DNA of 64,000 nt from Comamonas thiooxydans (lineage in GTDB: Bacteria; Pseudomonadota; Gammaproteobacteria; Burkholderiales; Burkholderiaceae_C): positions 5,518,001-5,582,000 of the forward strand of contig NZ_AP026738.1 of the NCBI RefSeq assembly GCF_002157685.2. Direction: 5' to 3'. Positions 28,327 through 36,913 of this stretch are shown piece by piece (positions within the stretch are counted from its first letter, which is position 1; every line of letters starts with the position of its first letter). The notes beneath the pieces were generated by a model. The model made no database searches. It was not told the origin of the DNA and saw only the letters and a program-made list of their open reading frames with translations. The position numbers were made by a program, and so were the translations under genes.

Positions 28327-30210
28327 TTAATAGACTAGTTCACTTGAGCTACGACACTGCAGATACGGAGCCACCTCTATCTCATTCAAATGAATTCCCA
28401 ACGCATTTAGCAAACCATCCAAGAATGGGGCAAGAGGATCCAATATTGAAAGAACTGGTTTCAATACATTTTTCAGCAACGAATCCACCAACGAGAATTT
28501 TTGAGAATCACTGACACCGGCTCCAATATTAATTTCTATCAAATTACCTCCCTGAAGCAAATCTGAGATATTTTTAACATTAGAAAATGGCACTTTATGG
28601 TAGATACGCTCATCAACTAATTCCTTCACCTCCGAAAAATCATTGATATTTTTCTTACCTACCGAATTAACATAGCTGACTGACTTTGTATCTGCTGCCA
28701 ATTTTAGATGACCTCCTAACTTAATATTTCCTTGACTCCCTTCAGTCCGAGGACCACAAATAAGACCAAGAACTACACAGACCCGACTGCCAATATCAAT
28801 AATAGTGAGAGGTTTTACCTGCGGGATACTAGAACCAAACGCTTGCAGCTCTCGTTGATTAATATCCCCTCCCGCAAGCTGGCCCACATAAACATCGACC
28901 AGCGCCTTCTCCACAGTCAAATCAACACGATGTTGCGCATCAGTACAATCCGCAGAATCAATTCGAGCATACCCCCTAGCCACATCCACCAGCACATCCA
29001 AATTAAGTTGATTTAAATTTCTAAACTCTGGAAGAACTTCGATATTCACTACCAAACTGAGAACAAGCTTCAGCAAATCCACCACCAATCCGAGGACAGT
29101 ATTAAGAACAGATCCTATAGGACTCGAAGCTGTACTAAGCGCCACCCACAAGCGAACCTGAGCCGTACGGGCCTCAATCTTCACATTATTATCAAATGGA
29201 TTCCCAATAATAGCCATCTGCGCAGGCTCTATAATTTTCATTTTTATTTTCAGCAGTCCCAGAATTCCCGAATTTAATTCCAGAGCATGATCTTTCCCAG
29301 CCACCTGCAACGCCCCCTGGATTAACTCTAAAGCATTAACCCCTAAATTCAGCGCAGAACCAGGGTTTGTATTTTCCAACTTTATCAAATCTCCAAGTTT
29401 TACTTGAAGATTACCAAAGTTCAACAGTGACAACTCCTTTAATCCTACAAGATCTGCCGAGAGAAAATTTCCTGGTTCAACCGCGTTAATCATGGAATTC
29501 ACTAAATCAGCAAGACGAATATTAGACTTTAGAAGCTCCTCATACCCTCCAATATTTGCATTGATTTTCAAAAGGGAATCAAAAGTCTTCAAGAGATTTA
29601 CGTTCAGCTTAGCAATACCTTGCCAACTCACAGCATTCAGATTTACATTAGTACCTAAAAGACTGGTTAACAGGGCATTAAGGACACCTCCGTCAACGCT
29701 CGCCAGAGTGCTACGTATTAGCACTGTCGCCATAGGTTTTGAGGCAACGATGGCTGTGGCCTCGGCACTTACCAAACGACTCTTGCTTCCACCCGAAGGA
29801 AACAAAAACAAGTATGCAACATTACGGCGTATTTTCACGTTGCATGCATTACTATCTGCTTGATTTCCGTCACTAAAATATTGATCAATACTCTTCTTAG
29901 AATCTGGTTTCCATAATCCAAATTTCGCCTCAAATTCATCATCAACTTGCATGCCATTGGCTGCGGCAATCTTCTTTGTATTCGCAGTTGTCGCTGATGA
30001 ACATGCCTTATCCAGGGGCAATACCGCCCCCGCCAAAGCAGCCAGGTCCGCAATTTTTTGCAATTCCCTTTTCTGCCAGAACATATTGGCGATATCGATG
30101 GTTGCCAGACAGATCACGGCAATCATCAGCCATAGCGCCCCCAGCATCGCCACGGAGCCCGATTGGCGACGAGTGCGAACACGGCTCAGGTCTTTGGCAA
30201 AAGACTGCAT
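28327..30210 (-). CDS. tadG: TadG-like Flp pilus assembly protein
   Basis: TadG-like proteins are inner-membrane-anchored pseudopilin-related components of Tad pilus machines. The 627-residue product starts with the TadE/G N-terminal domain: RRQSGSVAMLGALWLM, one hydrophobic helix (about residues 20-40), and QKIADLAALAGAV. The rest is a long periplasmic region rich in Leu/Asn with repeating stretches such as LLTSLLGTNVNLNAVS and VLGLVVDLLKLVLSLVVNI; I recognise no further domain. The first about 60 codons have normal GC, but the remainder is strikingly AT-rich (23 G/C of 60 at 28501-28560) compared with 63% in the neighbouring pgpA. It is the last gene of the tad operon. Confidence 0.85.
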   Translation of the reverse strand: MQSFAKDLSRVRTRRQSGSVAMLGALWLMIAVICLATIDIANMFWQKRELQKIADLAALAGAVLPLDKACSSATTANTKKIAAANGMQVDDEFEAKFGLWKPDSKKSIDQYFSDGNQADSNACNVKIRRNVAYLFLFPSGGSKSRLVSAEATAIVASKPMATVLIRSTLASVDGGVLNALLTSLLGTNVNLNAVSWQGIAKLNVNLLKTFDSLLKINANIGGYEELLKSNIRLADLVNSMINAVEPGNFLSADLVGLKELSLLNFGNLQVKLGDLIKLENTNPGSALNLGVNALELIQGALQVAGKDHALELNSGILGLLKIKMKIIEPAQMAIIGNPFDNNVKIEARTAQVRLWVALSTASSPIGSVLNTVLGLVVDLLKLVLSLVVNIEVLPEFRNLNQLNLDVLVDVARGYARIDSADCTDAQHRVDLTVEKALVDVYVGQLAGGDINQRELQAFGSSIPQVKPLTIIDIGSRVCVVLGLICGPRTEGSQGNIKLGGHLKLAADTKSVSYVNSVGKKNINDFSEVKELVDERIYHKVPFSNVKNISDLLQGGNLIEINIGAGVSDSQKFSLVDSLLKNVLKPVLSILDPLAPFLDGLLNALGIHLNEIEVAPYLQCRSSSELVY

Positions 30211-30231
30211 GCAGAGAACCTCACTGACCGC

Positions 30232-30657
30232 CTAGCGGCTACCACCTGTCTTGCTGCCCACTTGTGTTTCCGTGCTTTCCGGGATCTTGTGAGTAAAGCT
30301 CTCCAGATAGCGCTGATAGCTGCGCTGGGCTACATCGCTTGTCACGGGATAGACATTGCGCGATGCGTACTGGCCACTGGCCTGCAGCGCCAGCAGATAG
30401 CTGGTGGCATCGCCCACACGATTGCTTGCCGGCGGTGTCAGGGAGGCATTGCCGGGAGCCGGTGTCTGCGTCACTGCGGCCTGTGCAGTTGCTGCGGGCA
30501 TCGCTGCCGCACTTCGGGGCGCACTCATATTGCTCACGCCCGTGCCGATACCAGTACTGCTGCCGGCCTGCGCCATGGCGACCGAGGCCGTTCCCAGTGC
30601 CATCAACGCCAGGGTGAATGCGCGGGCCCGTTGGGTGAATGCTGTCTGCGTACTCAT
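30232..30657 (-). CDS. DUF3613-type small exported protein of the tad operon
   Basis: The 141-residue protein has a signal peptide (TLALMALGTASVAMA then QAGSS, cleavage about residue 30), a low-complexity Ala/Ser/Pro middle, and a C-terminal block (RVGDATSYLLALQASGQYAS, SYQRYLESFTHKIPE). That block matches the DUF3613 family found in tad operons. It is probably periplasmic; function unknown. It lies between tadD and tadG with short gaps (17 and 21 bases), clearly part of the operon. Confidence 0.8.
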   Translation of the reverse strand: MSTQTAFTQRARAFTLALMALGTASVAMAQAGSSTGIGTGVSNMSAPRSAAAMPAATAQAAVTQTPAPGNASLTPPASNRVGDATSYLLALQASGQYASRNVYPVTSDVAQRSYQRYLESFTHKIPESTETQVGSKTGGSR

Positions 30658-30674
30658 GGGGACTCCTTGAAGGT

Positions 30675-32300
30675 TCAGGGCCAGGCACGCTCGGGTGCAC
30701 TCTTCTTGGCAGAAGCTGCGGGCTTGCTGCCGGCATCTTCATCGGGCGTCTCGAAAAACAAGCCGCTCGCCGCCGCTCGCTGGGGCAGCAGGACTTGCAC
30801 GGCCTGTTTGCTACCGGATTCACCGGCTTGGCGAACGGCGGCAGGATGTACAGCAGCCATCACCACCGCAGCCTCCGGTACCGATCTTGTCGGGCGCACG
30901 GGCTGGCGCGCGATCATGGGCAGCACTGCAGGCTCGGCCCGCGAAGCCGGTGCCGGCTGCGCCTGCTGCAGTTTTGCGGGCATCACCTCGGTAAGCAGAG
31001 GCTGTGCTGACTTGGGCGTCTCCTGCGGTGGCACAGCTTTCGCTATCGAGACAGGAGCCTGCTGCGCTTTATCTATGGTCACTTCAGACTGCTTTGGTAC
31101 TGATGTCCTCTCCAATGGAGCGGTAGCCGCTACATCGACAGGAGCAGCTATTGCCTGCACAGGCACAGGTGGCGCATAGGCATAGGTCTGCGGAGCGGCC
31201 AGCACAAGCTGGCTCGCCCCCTGACCGGGGTGACGCGGCCTTCCTGCATCAAAGCTGCCGCCAGAGACCATCCACTGACCGCCGCTGGGCGCACGCTCCA
31301 CATTCCGCGCCACCATGGGCTGCGCTTGGGGCAGCGGCAACGGAGCGGTACGAGATGGCACAGACTCCGCTGCCTTGACTACCACTACCGGAGCCTTTGC
31401 TGCTTCAGGCTCCGGTACGGGTTTTTTTGCGGCGGGTACCTCCTGCACTGCAGCAGGCTCTGGCACTTCGGCGGATTTGCCGGAACTGGCCACGGCCTCG
31501 GGAGCGGTTTTCACTTCCGGACGGGAGAGGTTGACGACCTTTCCCGTCGCAGCCGCGGCAGGCTTTGCTGCTGTCAGGCTTGCAGTCCTCAGCCACTCCC
31601 CGGCCTGCTCCTTGACCAGTTGCTGGGTCTGGGCATCCAGCTTGCGCTGGCGCATGAATTCCTCGGCCTGCGCGCTCTGGCCGCTGACCATCATGAACAG
31701 GCTCAGGTTGACGTTGACCTGTGCATCCTCGGGGTTGAGCTGCGCCGCCTGCATCAGCGGAATGCGCGCCGCGTTCAGATCATGCGCACGCAGATAGGCG
31801 TAGCCCAGATCGGTCAGCAGGCGCGAGTCCACAGGGTTGCTCATGCGCGCCTGCTCCATCTGTTGAGCGGCACTGCGAAAGTCGCCCTGCTCTGCGGCCA
31901 CACGGCCCAGGCCATAGCGCGCGGCACCGTCCTTGGCGCTGCCCAGCAGGCCCTGATAAATGGGGATGGCCGCACTGAGCTGCCCCACCTGACGCAATGC
32001 ATCGGCGCGCAACAGCCGCGAATCGCTGGAAGCGCCCCACTGCTTGTCCAGCGCATCCAGGTGCGCGATGGAGGCATACCAGAGCGACTTGGACTGCATC
32101 TGCTTGACCAGAGAGAGGTAGGTGTCCTGCGTGTCGACCACCGCCTCCTTCTCCAGCGGTCTGTCTGCTGCGGCCAGGGCCGCCGGCGACAGCACGGGCT
32201 GGTTCTGCCCCAGCAGATTGCCCATGCTGGAGCAGCCCGACAGCAGGGCCATGGTTGCAGCCGCCAACGGCGGCATCAGATATCGACTTTCTTTTTTCAT
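30675..32300 (-). CDS. tadD: TadD-like TPR lipoprotein with long Pro/Ala-rich tail
   Basis: TadD is a TPR lipoprotein needed for Tad secretin assembly. The 541-residue product has a lipobox (MALLSGCSS, Cys23) for outer-membrane lipidation and TPR-like helices from about 45 to 245, including GLGRVAAEQGDFRSAAQQME and PVDSRLLTDLGYAYLRAHD. A low-complexity tail rich in Ala, Pro, Val and Lys (about residues 250-541) follows. Typical TadD proteins are about 250 residues, so the tail nearly doubles the length. Its ATG overlaps the tadC stop (ATGA, 32297-32300). Confidence 0.85.
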   Translation of the reverse strand: MKKESRYLMPPLAAATMALLSGCSSMGNLLGQNQPVLSPAALAAADRPLEKEAVVDTQDTYLSLVKQMQSKSLWYASIAHLDALDKQWGASSDSRLLRADALRQVGQLSAAIPIYQGLLGSAKDGAARYGLGRVAAEQGDFRSAAQQMEQARMSNPVDSRLLTDLGYAYLRAHDLNAARIPLMQAAQLNPEDAQVNVNLSLFMMVSGQSAQAEEFMRQRKLDAQTQQLVKEQAGEWLRTASLTAAKPAAAATGKVVNLSRPEVKTAPEAVASSGKSAEVPEPAAVQEVPAAKKPVPEPEAAKAPVVVVKAAESVPSRTAPLPLPQAQPMVARNVERAPSGGQWMVSGGSFDAGRPRHPGQGASQLVLAAPQTYAYAPPVPVQAIAAPVDVAATAPLERTSVPKQSEVTIDKAQQAPVSIAKAVPPQETPKSAQPLLTEVMPAKLQQAQPAPASRAEPAVLPMIARQPVRPTRSVPEAAVVMAAVHPAAVRQAGESGSKQAVQVLLPQRAAASGLFFETPDEDAGSKPAASAKKSAPERAWP

Positions 32301-33250
32301 TTTGTCATCCCTCCCAGTGCCCGGATCACGGCAAGGAACCCCGGTCCGGCTGTAATGATGATCAGGGCCGGAAGCAACGTCACCACCATGACGGCAGTCA
32401 TCTTGACCGAGATCTTTCCTATCAACTCCTTCATCTTGGCCTTGCGCTGCTCACGCAGACGTTCGCCAAAAATGCGCAGCGGCTCCTGCACGGCTCCGCC
32501 GTATCTGTCGATCTGAATCATCAGCGATGTCAGATTGGCCAGGTTGTCGTTCTGATAGACCTCGCTCATGCGTCCAAAGGAGCGCTCGCGCGTGCTGCCC
32601 CGGCTGTACTGCTGGTTGGCCAGCTGTATCTCTCGCGAAAGCACGGGCATGACATTGCCGAAGTCAGAACCAATCACCTGCAGGGTCTGGTCCAGACTCA
32701 TGCCCGTGCCTTGCAGCAAGCCCAGCAAATCGACGAGCAAAGGCAGCTCGCGAGCAACGCTGGCCCTGCGGCGGCGCGCCACGCTGCGCAGCACCCATTT
32801 GGGAAGCAGAAAACCTATGGTGAACGCAGCAAACAGGTAGAGCAGAAATTGTTTGCTGCCCGAAAAAGCAAAGGCAGCAAGCAGCACAAGCAATACAGAG
32901 ACCACGCAGCGCGCTATCAGGTATTGCAGCTGCGCGCGAGTCGATCCCCAGCCGCATTTGCTCAGCAGAATGCGGTCTTCCTGTGCAACCAGCGCCTTGC
33001 CAAACGAGGTATTGAGCCAGTGTGCAGGCAGGTCGCCATCGCCATTGAGCGAACGCAGCAGATCTGCGGGCCTGGCAGGCGTAGCAGCCTCATTCGCCGC
33101 AGCCGCGCCGCTGCGGCTCAGTGCATCCTGCACCACCTGACTGCTGCGTTCGCGTCGCTGATGTGCATAGGCAATCAAAGCCGCCCCGATCAGCGCCGCC
33201 AAGGCCAGAAATGCCACGCTCAGCATCAGCAAAAGACGGGATGTCTCCAT
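32297..33250 (-). CDS. tadC: TadC inner-membrane platform protein
   Basis: TadC, together with TadB, forms the inner-membrane platform (GspF-like) that couples the TadA ATPase to pilin assembly. The 317-residue protein has an N-terminal helix (LLLMLSVAFLALAALIGAALI), a T2SSF domain with LPLLVDLLGLLQGTGMSLDQ and SLMIQIDRYGGAVQEPLRIF, and further membrane helices in the middle and at the C-terminus (MTAVMVVTLLPALIIITAGP). The ATG at 33250 overlaps the tadB stop (TGATG); an upstream TTG is less likely. Confidence 0.92.
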   Translation of the reverse strand: METSRLLLMLSVAFLALAALIGAALIAYAHQRRERSSQVVQDALSRSGAAAANEAATPARPADLLRSLNGDGDLPAHWLNTSFGKALVAQEDRILLSKCGWGSTRAQLQYLIARCVVSVLLVLLAAFAFSGSKQFLLYLFAAFTIGFLLPKWVLRSVARRRRASVARELPLLVDLLGLLQGTGMSLDQTLQVIGSDFGNVMPVLSREIQLANQQYSRGSTRERSFGRMSEVYQNDNLANLTSLMIQIDRYGGAVQEPLRIFGERLREQRKAKMKELIGKISVKMTAVMVVTLLPALIIITAGPGFLAVIRALGGMTK

Positions 33251-34218
33251 CAATCTGCCCCCTCATCGAGCTTGGCCATGCGGTAGAGCAGCAGCACACC
33301 AAAGACCTGTAAAGCAGCTGCCGCCCAGATGATGTTGCGGCCACTGGCGTCATTCCACATCTTCAAAAAATAGCTCGCATTGAAGGAAATGATCAGACAG
33401 CACACGGCCACCGGCAGCAGACTCAACACCCAGGCGGACAGACGCGTTTCGGCCGTCATGGCAGACAGATCCTGCTCGGCCTGTTCGCGGTCGCGCATGA
33501 AATTGGCCACACGTTCCAGCAGCAGATCGACCCGGCCCCCATAACGCACGCTGATGCGCAAGATGGCTGCCAGCAAGTGCAACTCGTCCAGCCTGGTCTG
33601 CCTCGCTACATGGGCCACCGCATTTTCCAGATCCATGCCCGCGCGGGCCAGACTGGCGGCTTTTTCCATGACCGACTGCAACGGGTCTTTGGTGCTGGCT
33701 GCAGCCATCTGGAACGCTGCCTGAACAGAGTTGCCAATGGTCACCAAGCGCACCGTGTTGTCGAGGAAGCCTGGAAGTTGCTGTGTGAGTCGCATACGAT
33801 ACTTTTGCGCACGCGTATAGAGCAAAAAGAAGAAGCAGATCACCAGCACCACCAACGCCGCACTACCCGCCAGCCAGCCAACAGCCATGCCAACGGTTAG
33901 AAACGTCACAACAATCAAGGTCAGACCGCCGTAGAAAAGCCTGACGCTGGCAGTCCCCAACAAAACGGAGGGAACCGGCCAGCCTGTCCTTTTCTCATGA
34001 CCCAGCAAAGCATCCGCCACGGAGCCGTCAAAAGCCGATGCCGCTGCATCCTTGGCGACAAACCCGGCCGCAGCGGCCGCGCTTTTCTCCAGGCTCTGCT
34101 CCAGATGCCTGGTCATACGGTGCGTCTTCTGCTGCCGGCCGGCAAGCATCCACAGCGCAATCGCGGCAGCCGCAATCAGCAGCGCCAGACTCAGTAGCAA
34201 AAACGCATGGCTAGCCAT
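33250..34218 (-). CDS. tadB: TadB inner-membrane platform protein
   Basis: This is the partner of TadC in the inner-membrane platform. The 322-residue protein starts MASHAFLLLSLALLIAAAAI, then central helices (LTLIVVTFLTVGMAVGWLAG) and a T2SSF domain (LPGFLDNTVRLVTIGNSVQ; ELHLLAAILRISVRYGGRV; LSAMTAETRLSAWVLSLLP). It ends in two membrane helices. The ATG at 34218 lies eight bases inside the end of tadA. A longer frame upstream is antisense-like read-through into tadA and is rejected as a start. Confidence 0.92.
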   Translation of the reverse strand: MASHAFLLLSLALLIAAAAIALWMLAGRQQKTHRMTRHLEQSLEKSAAAAAGFVAKDAAASAFDGSVADALLGHEKRTGWPVPSVLLGTASVRLFYGGLTLIVVTFLTVGMAVGWLAGSAALVVLVICFFFLLYTRAQKYRMRLTQQLPGFLDNTVRLVTIGNSVQAAFQMAAASTKDPLQSVMEKAASLARAGMDLENAVAHVARQTRLDELHLLAAILRISVRYGGRVDLLLERVANFMRDREQAEQDLSAMTAETRLSAWVLSLLPVAVCCLIISFNASYFLKMWNDASGRNIIWAAAALQVFGVLLLYRMAKLDEGAD

Positions 34219-35545
34219 GGCGCAGTCCCGCATGGTTTGCGCCGTTGCCTCCCGCATGCTGCAGCACCGCGCGATAGCGCGCCAGCTTGGGCGTATGCGG
34301 CACCATGCCCAGCGTGCTCCATCGCTCCAGATCCTCGCCGTCGGGTTGCGGCAGCAGCTCGTGACGATAGAGCTCCTGGGTGGCAATCACGCTATCGATG
34401 ATGCCCGTGACTTCGGTGATCGATGTGATGCGCCGCTTGCCATTGGGCAGGCGGCTGATCTGCACGATGAAATCGAGCGCATTGGCGATCTGGCGGCGCA
34501 GGCTGACCTCGCTGCCCTGAAAGCCTGCAAAGCCGGCAAGCATCTCCATGCGATGCAGACACTCGCGCGGAGAGCTTGCGTGGATGGTGGCCATGGAGCC
34601 GTCGTGACCGGTGTTCATGGCCTGCAACATCTCCAGCACTTCCGCGCCGCGCACCTCGCCCACCACAATGCGATCCGGGCGCATGCGCAGGCTGTTGCGC
34701 AACAAATCCCGAATTGAAACCACTCCCGCTCCTTCAAAACCACCGGGACGGCTTTCCATGCGCACCACATGAGGGTGAGGCAGCGTCAGCTCGGCCGTAT
34801 CCTCAATCGTCACCACCCGCTCATTGGCGGGGATAAAGCCCGCAATCGCATTGAGCATGGAGGTCTTGCCGCAACTGGTGCCGCCGCTGATAAGAATATT
34901 GCAGCGCTCGCGCACCGCCAGCTCCAGCAGGCGGGCCATGCCTTCGTCCATGGTGCCGAAATCGACCAGATCCTGGACTCGCAGCGGATCATTGCGGAAC
35001 TTGCGTATCGATACCGCCGGCCCGTCCAGCGACAAAGGCTCTATCACCACATTGATACGGCCACCATCCGGCAAGCGCGCATCGACCATGGGCGTGGATT
35101 CATCAAGGCGGCGGCCCAAGGGAGAGATGATGCGGCGCACAATGCGCAGCACATGGGCGTTGTCGGTGAAGTGCAGAGCCTCCTGCTGCAAAATTCCCTT
35201 GCGCGAGACAAAGACGCGCTGATAACCGTTGATCAGAATGTCCTCGACCTCCGGGTCGGCCATCAGGTCATCAAGCGGCCCCAGCCCCGACAGCTCCTTG
35301 TTCAGAGCCTGCGCAATCCATTGCACCTCCTCGTCATTGACGGGAAAGCGCTGCTGACGCACAAATTGCTCCAGCTCCTGGTGCACAAACTGGCGCACAC
35401 GGCTGGTTGACCATTTGGCAAACACCGCGCCCAGCTCCTCCACACGCGTCAGCAAATGCTCGTGTGCGACGTTCTTGATCAGCAGCAGTTGCTTGGAGTC
35501 CGAAAAATGACTGCCTTTTTCGGCGAAAACAATGTCCATGCTCAT
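34211..35545 (-). CDS. tadA: TadA/CpaF secretion ATPase
   Basis: TadA is the hexameric ATPase that drives Flp pilus assembly. The 444-residue protein has the CpaF N-terminal domain and a GspE/VirB11-type ATPase core: Walker A GGTSCGKTSMLNAI, the Asp-box region with VTIEDTAELTLPHPHVV, Walker B RIVVGEVRGAE, and the His-box MATIHASSPRECLHRME. The ATG at 35545 is chosen because it overlaps the tadZ stop (ATGA) and follows a GAGGAG ribosome site; another ATG lies two codons later. Confidence 0.95.
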   Translation of the reverse strand: MSMDIVFAEKGSHFSDSKQLLLIKNVAHEHLLTRVEELGAVFAKWSTSRVRQFVHQELEQFVRQQRFPVNDEEVQWIAQALNKELSGLGPLDDLMADPEVEDILINGYQRVFVSRKGILQQEALHFTDNAHVLRIVRRIISPLGRRLDESTPMVDARLPDGGRINVVIEPLSLDGPAVSIRKFRNDPLRVQDLVDFGTMDEGMARLLELAVRERCNILISGGTSCGKTSMLNAIAGFIPANERVVTIEDTAELTLPHPHVVRMESRPGGFEGAGVVSIRDLLRNSLRMRPDRIVVGEVRGAEVLEMLQAMNTGHDGSMATIHASSPRECLHRMEMLAGFAGFQGSEVSLRRQIANALDFIVQISRLPNGKRRITSITEVTGIIDSVIATQELYRHELLPQPDGEDLERWSTLGMVPHTPKLARYRAVLQHAGGNGANHAGLRHG

Positions 35546-36897
35546 TCGCCTCTCCTCAATCGCTTGGCCCATTGCCCCAGAACGCCCGATGCTGGCGCCG
35601 CGACCTTGTCGGCCGCAACCGCTCCGCTGAGCAATGCTCTGGCCATGCTTCTGACACAGGTCACATAAGGATCACCGCGCAGCGACTGCGACAACAACTG
35701 GCCACAGCTGGCGGCATTCAGCAAAACCGTGGACCGATCCGGAACCACATGCAGCAACTCCAGACCAAGGCGCTGCGCGACCTCTTTGGCGGGCAGGCCG
35801 GCTTGCGCATTGAAGCGGTTAAGCACCAGTTTGAGCGTGCTGCGACTCACGCCCTTGGCCTCGAGTTCCTTGAGCATCTGTGCCGTAGACACAATGCCTC
35901 CCAGCGACTGGTCACAAACCACCCAGCTGTTCCCGCTCTCACGCAGCAAAGGCGCCAGAAACTCAGCCTGCACCATGCCGCCCAGATCGATCACCTGCAC
36001 CCCAAGCAAGCTCTTGAGCGTGTTGACTACGCCCGCTGCAGCCGCAGGGCTGACTTCGCGCAGCATGCCCAGATCGGAAGGCCAGGCCAGAGTCACGGTG
36101 CCCGTAGAGTGCTTGGCAAAGGCCGAGTCGATCAGCGTCGCGTCCAGGCGGCGCGTATTCTGAACCGCATCCACAAAGCTGAAGTCACCGGCAATGCCCA
36201 GATACAGCAAGCCATCGCGTGCAGGCAGCCCCAGATCCAGCAATGCCGCATGTGCAGACTCATCCTGCGGCAACTGACTTGCGCCAAAGGGCCGAGCAAG
36301 CTGTTTTTTGTTCTTGGCGCCTCGCATGTCATAGGCATGCATCTCCTGGAACATCACGGCCAGATGCGTTGCCAGCGTAGTCACCCCCATCCCGACACGC
36401 GCTCCCAGCAAAGACAGGGAAAAGCCTTTGGCCTCCGACTCCGGCTCCAGCGCCACAGCCGCAGGCAGTTGACTGCGTGCCTGCATCTGATGCCTGATCG
36501 CCGCACTAGCCTCGCCTTCGGTCGCATCCCAGTCAATGAATTCAGCCACACCACAGCGCAGGGCGGCACGCATGGAAGCGGGCTCCGCTGCAGAGCCGGC
36601 CCCCATGATCACTACCCCTGGGAATGTGGCGCGCAGAGCGCTGACCAAGGCCACAGCTGCGTCGGTCATCGGCGCTGAAAAGTCCATCGCCACCACACCC
36701 AGCCCAGGCGCTGAAATCGCGGATTGCAGCTCTACCAGATCGCCGGCAACAGGTATCACTTCCGCATCGCTGCCCAGAGCACCAGCCAGCCAGAAAGCGC
36801 GGGATGACGAGTGCGTCACCAGCACAACGCGGAGATTGCTGCGCACTTGCCCTGACGGAGCGGTGTTGAGCTGGGATGAATCCACGCGCATATTCAT
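35542..36897 (-). CDS. tadZ: TadZ/CpaE localisation protein
   Basis: TadZ places the Tad apparatus at the cell pole or membrane. The 451-residue protein has an N-terminal receiver-like domain (about residues 20-140, LRVVLVTHSSSRAFWLAGAL...FIDWDA) without a convincing phospho-Asp set, and a C-terminal ParA/MinD-like ATPase domain (from about 155). Its P-loop reads LLGARVGMGVTTLATHLA: both lysines of the deviant Walker A (KGGxGKT) are replaced. Later motifs (AALLDLGLPARDGLLYLG; WVVCDQSLGGI; KLVLNRFN) are kept. The ATG at 36897 is used; tadA overlaps its stop. Confidence 0.87.
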   Translation of the reverse strand: MNMRVDSSQLNTAPSGQVRSNLRVVLVTHSSSRAFWLAGALGSDAEVIPVAGDLVELQSAISAPGLGVVAMDFSAPMTDAAVALVSALRATFPGVVIMGAGSAAEPASMRAALRCGVAEFIDWDATEGEASAAIRHQMQARSQLPAAVALEPESEAKGFSLSLLGARVGMGVTTLATHLAVMFQEMHAYDMRGAKNKKQLARPFGASQLPQDESAHAALLDLGLPARDGLLYLGIAGDFSFVDAVQNTRRLDATLIDSAFAKHSTGTVTLAWPSDLGMLREVSPAAAAGVVNTLKSLLGVQVIDLGGMVQAEFLAPLLRESGNSWVVCDQSLGGIVSTAQMLKELEAKGVSRSTLKLVLNRFNAQAGLPAKEVAQRLGLELLHVVPDRSTVLLNAASCGQLLSQSLRGDPYVTCVRSMARALLSGAVAADKVAAPASGVLGQWAKRLRRGE

Positions 36898-36913
36898 GTC
36901 TCTATCCTGGCAC

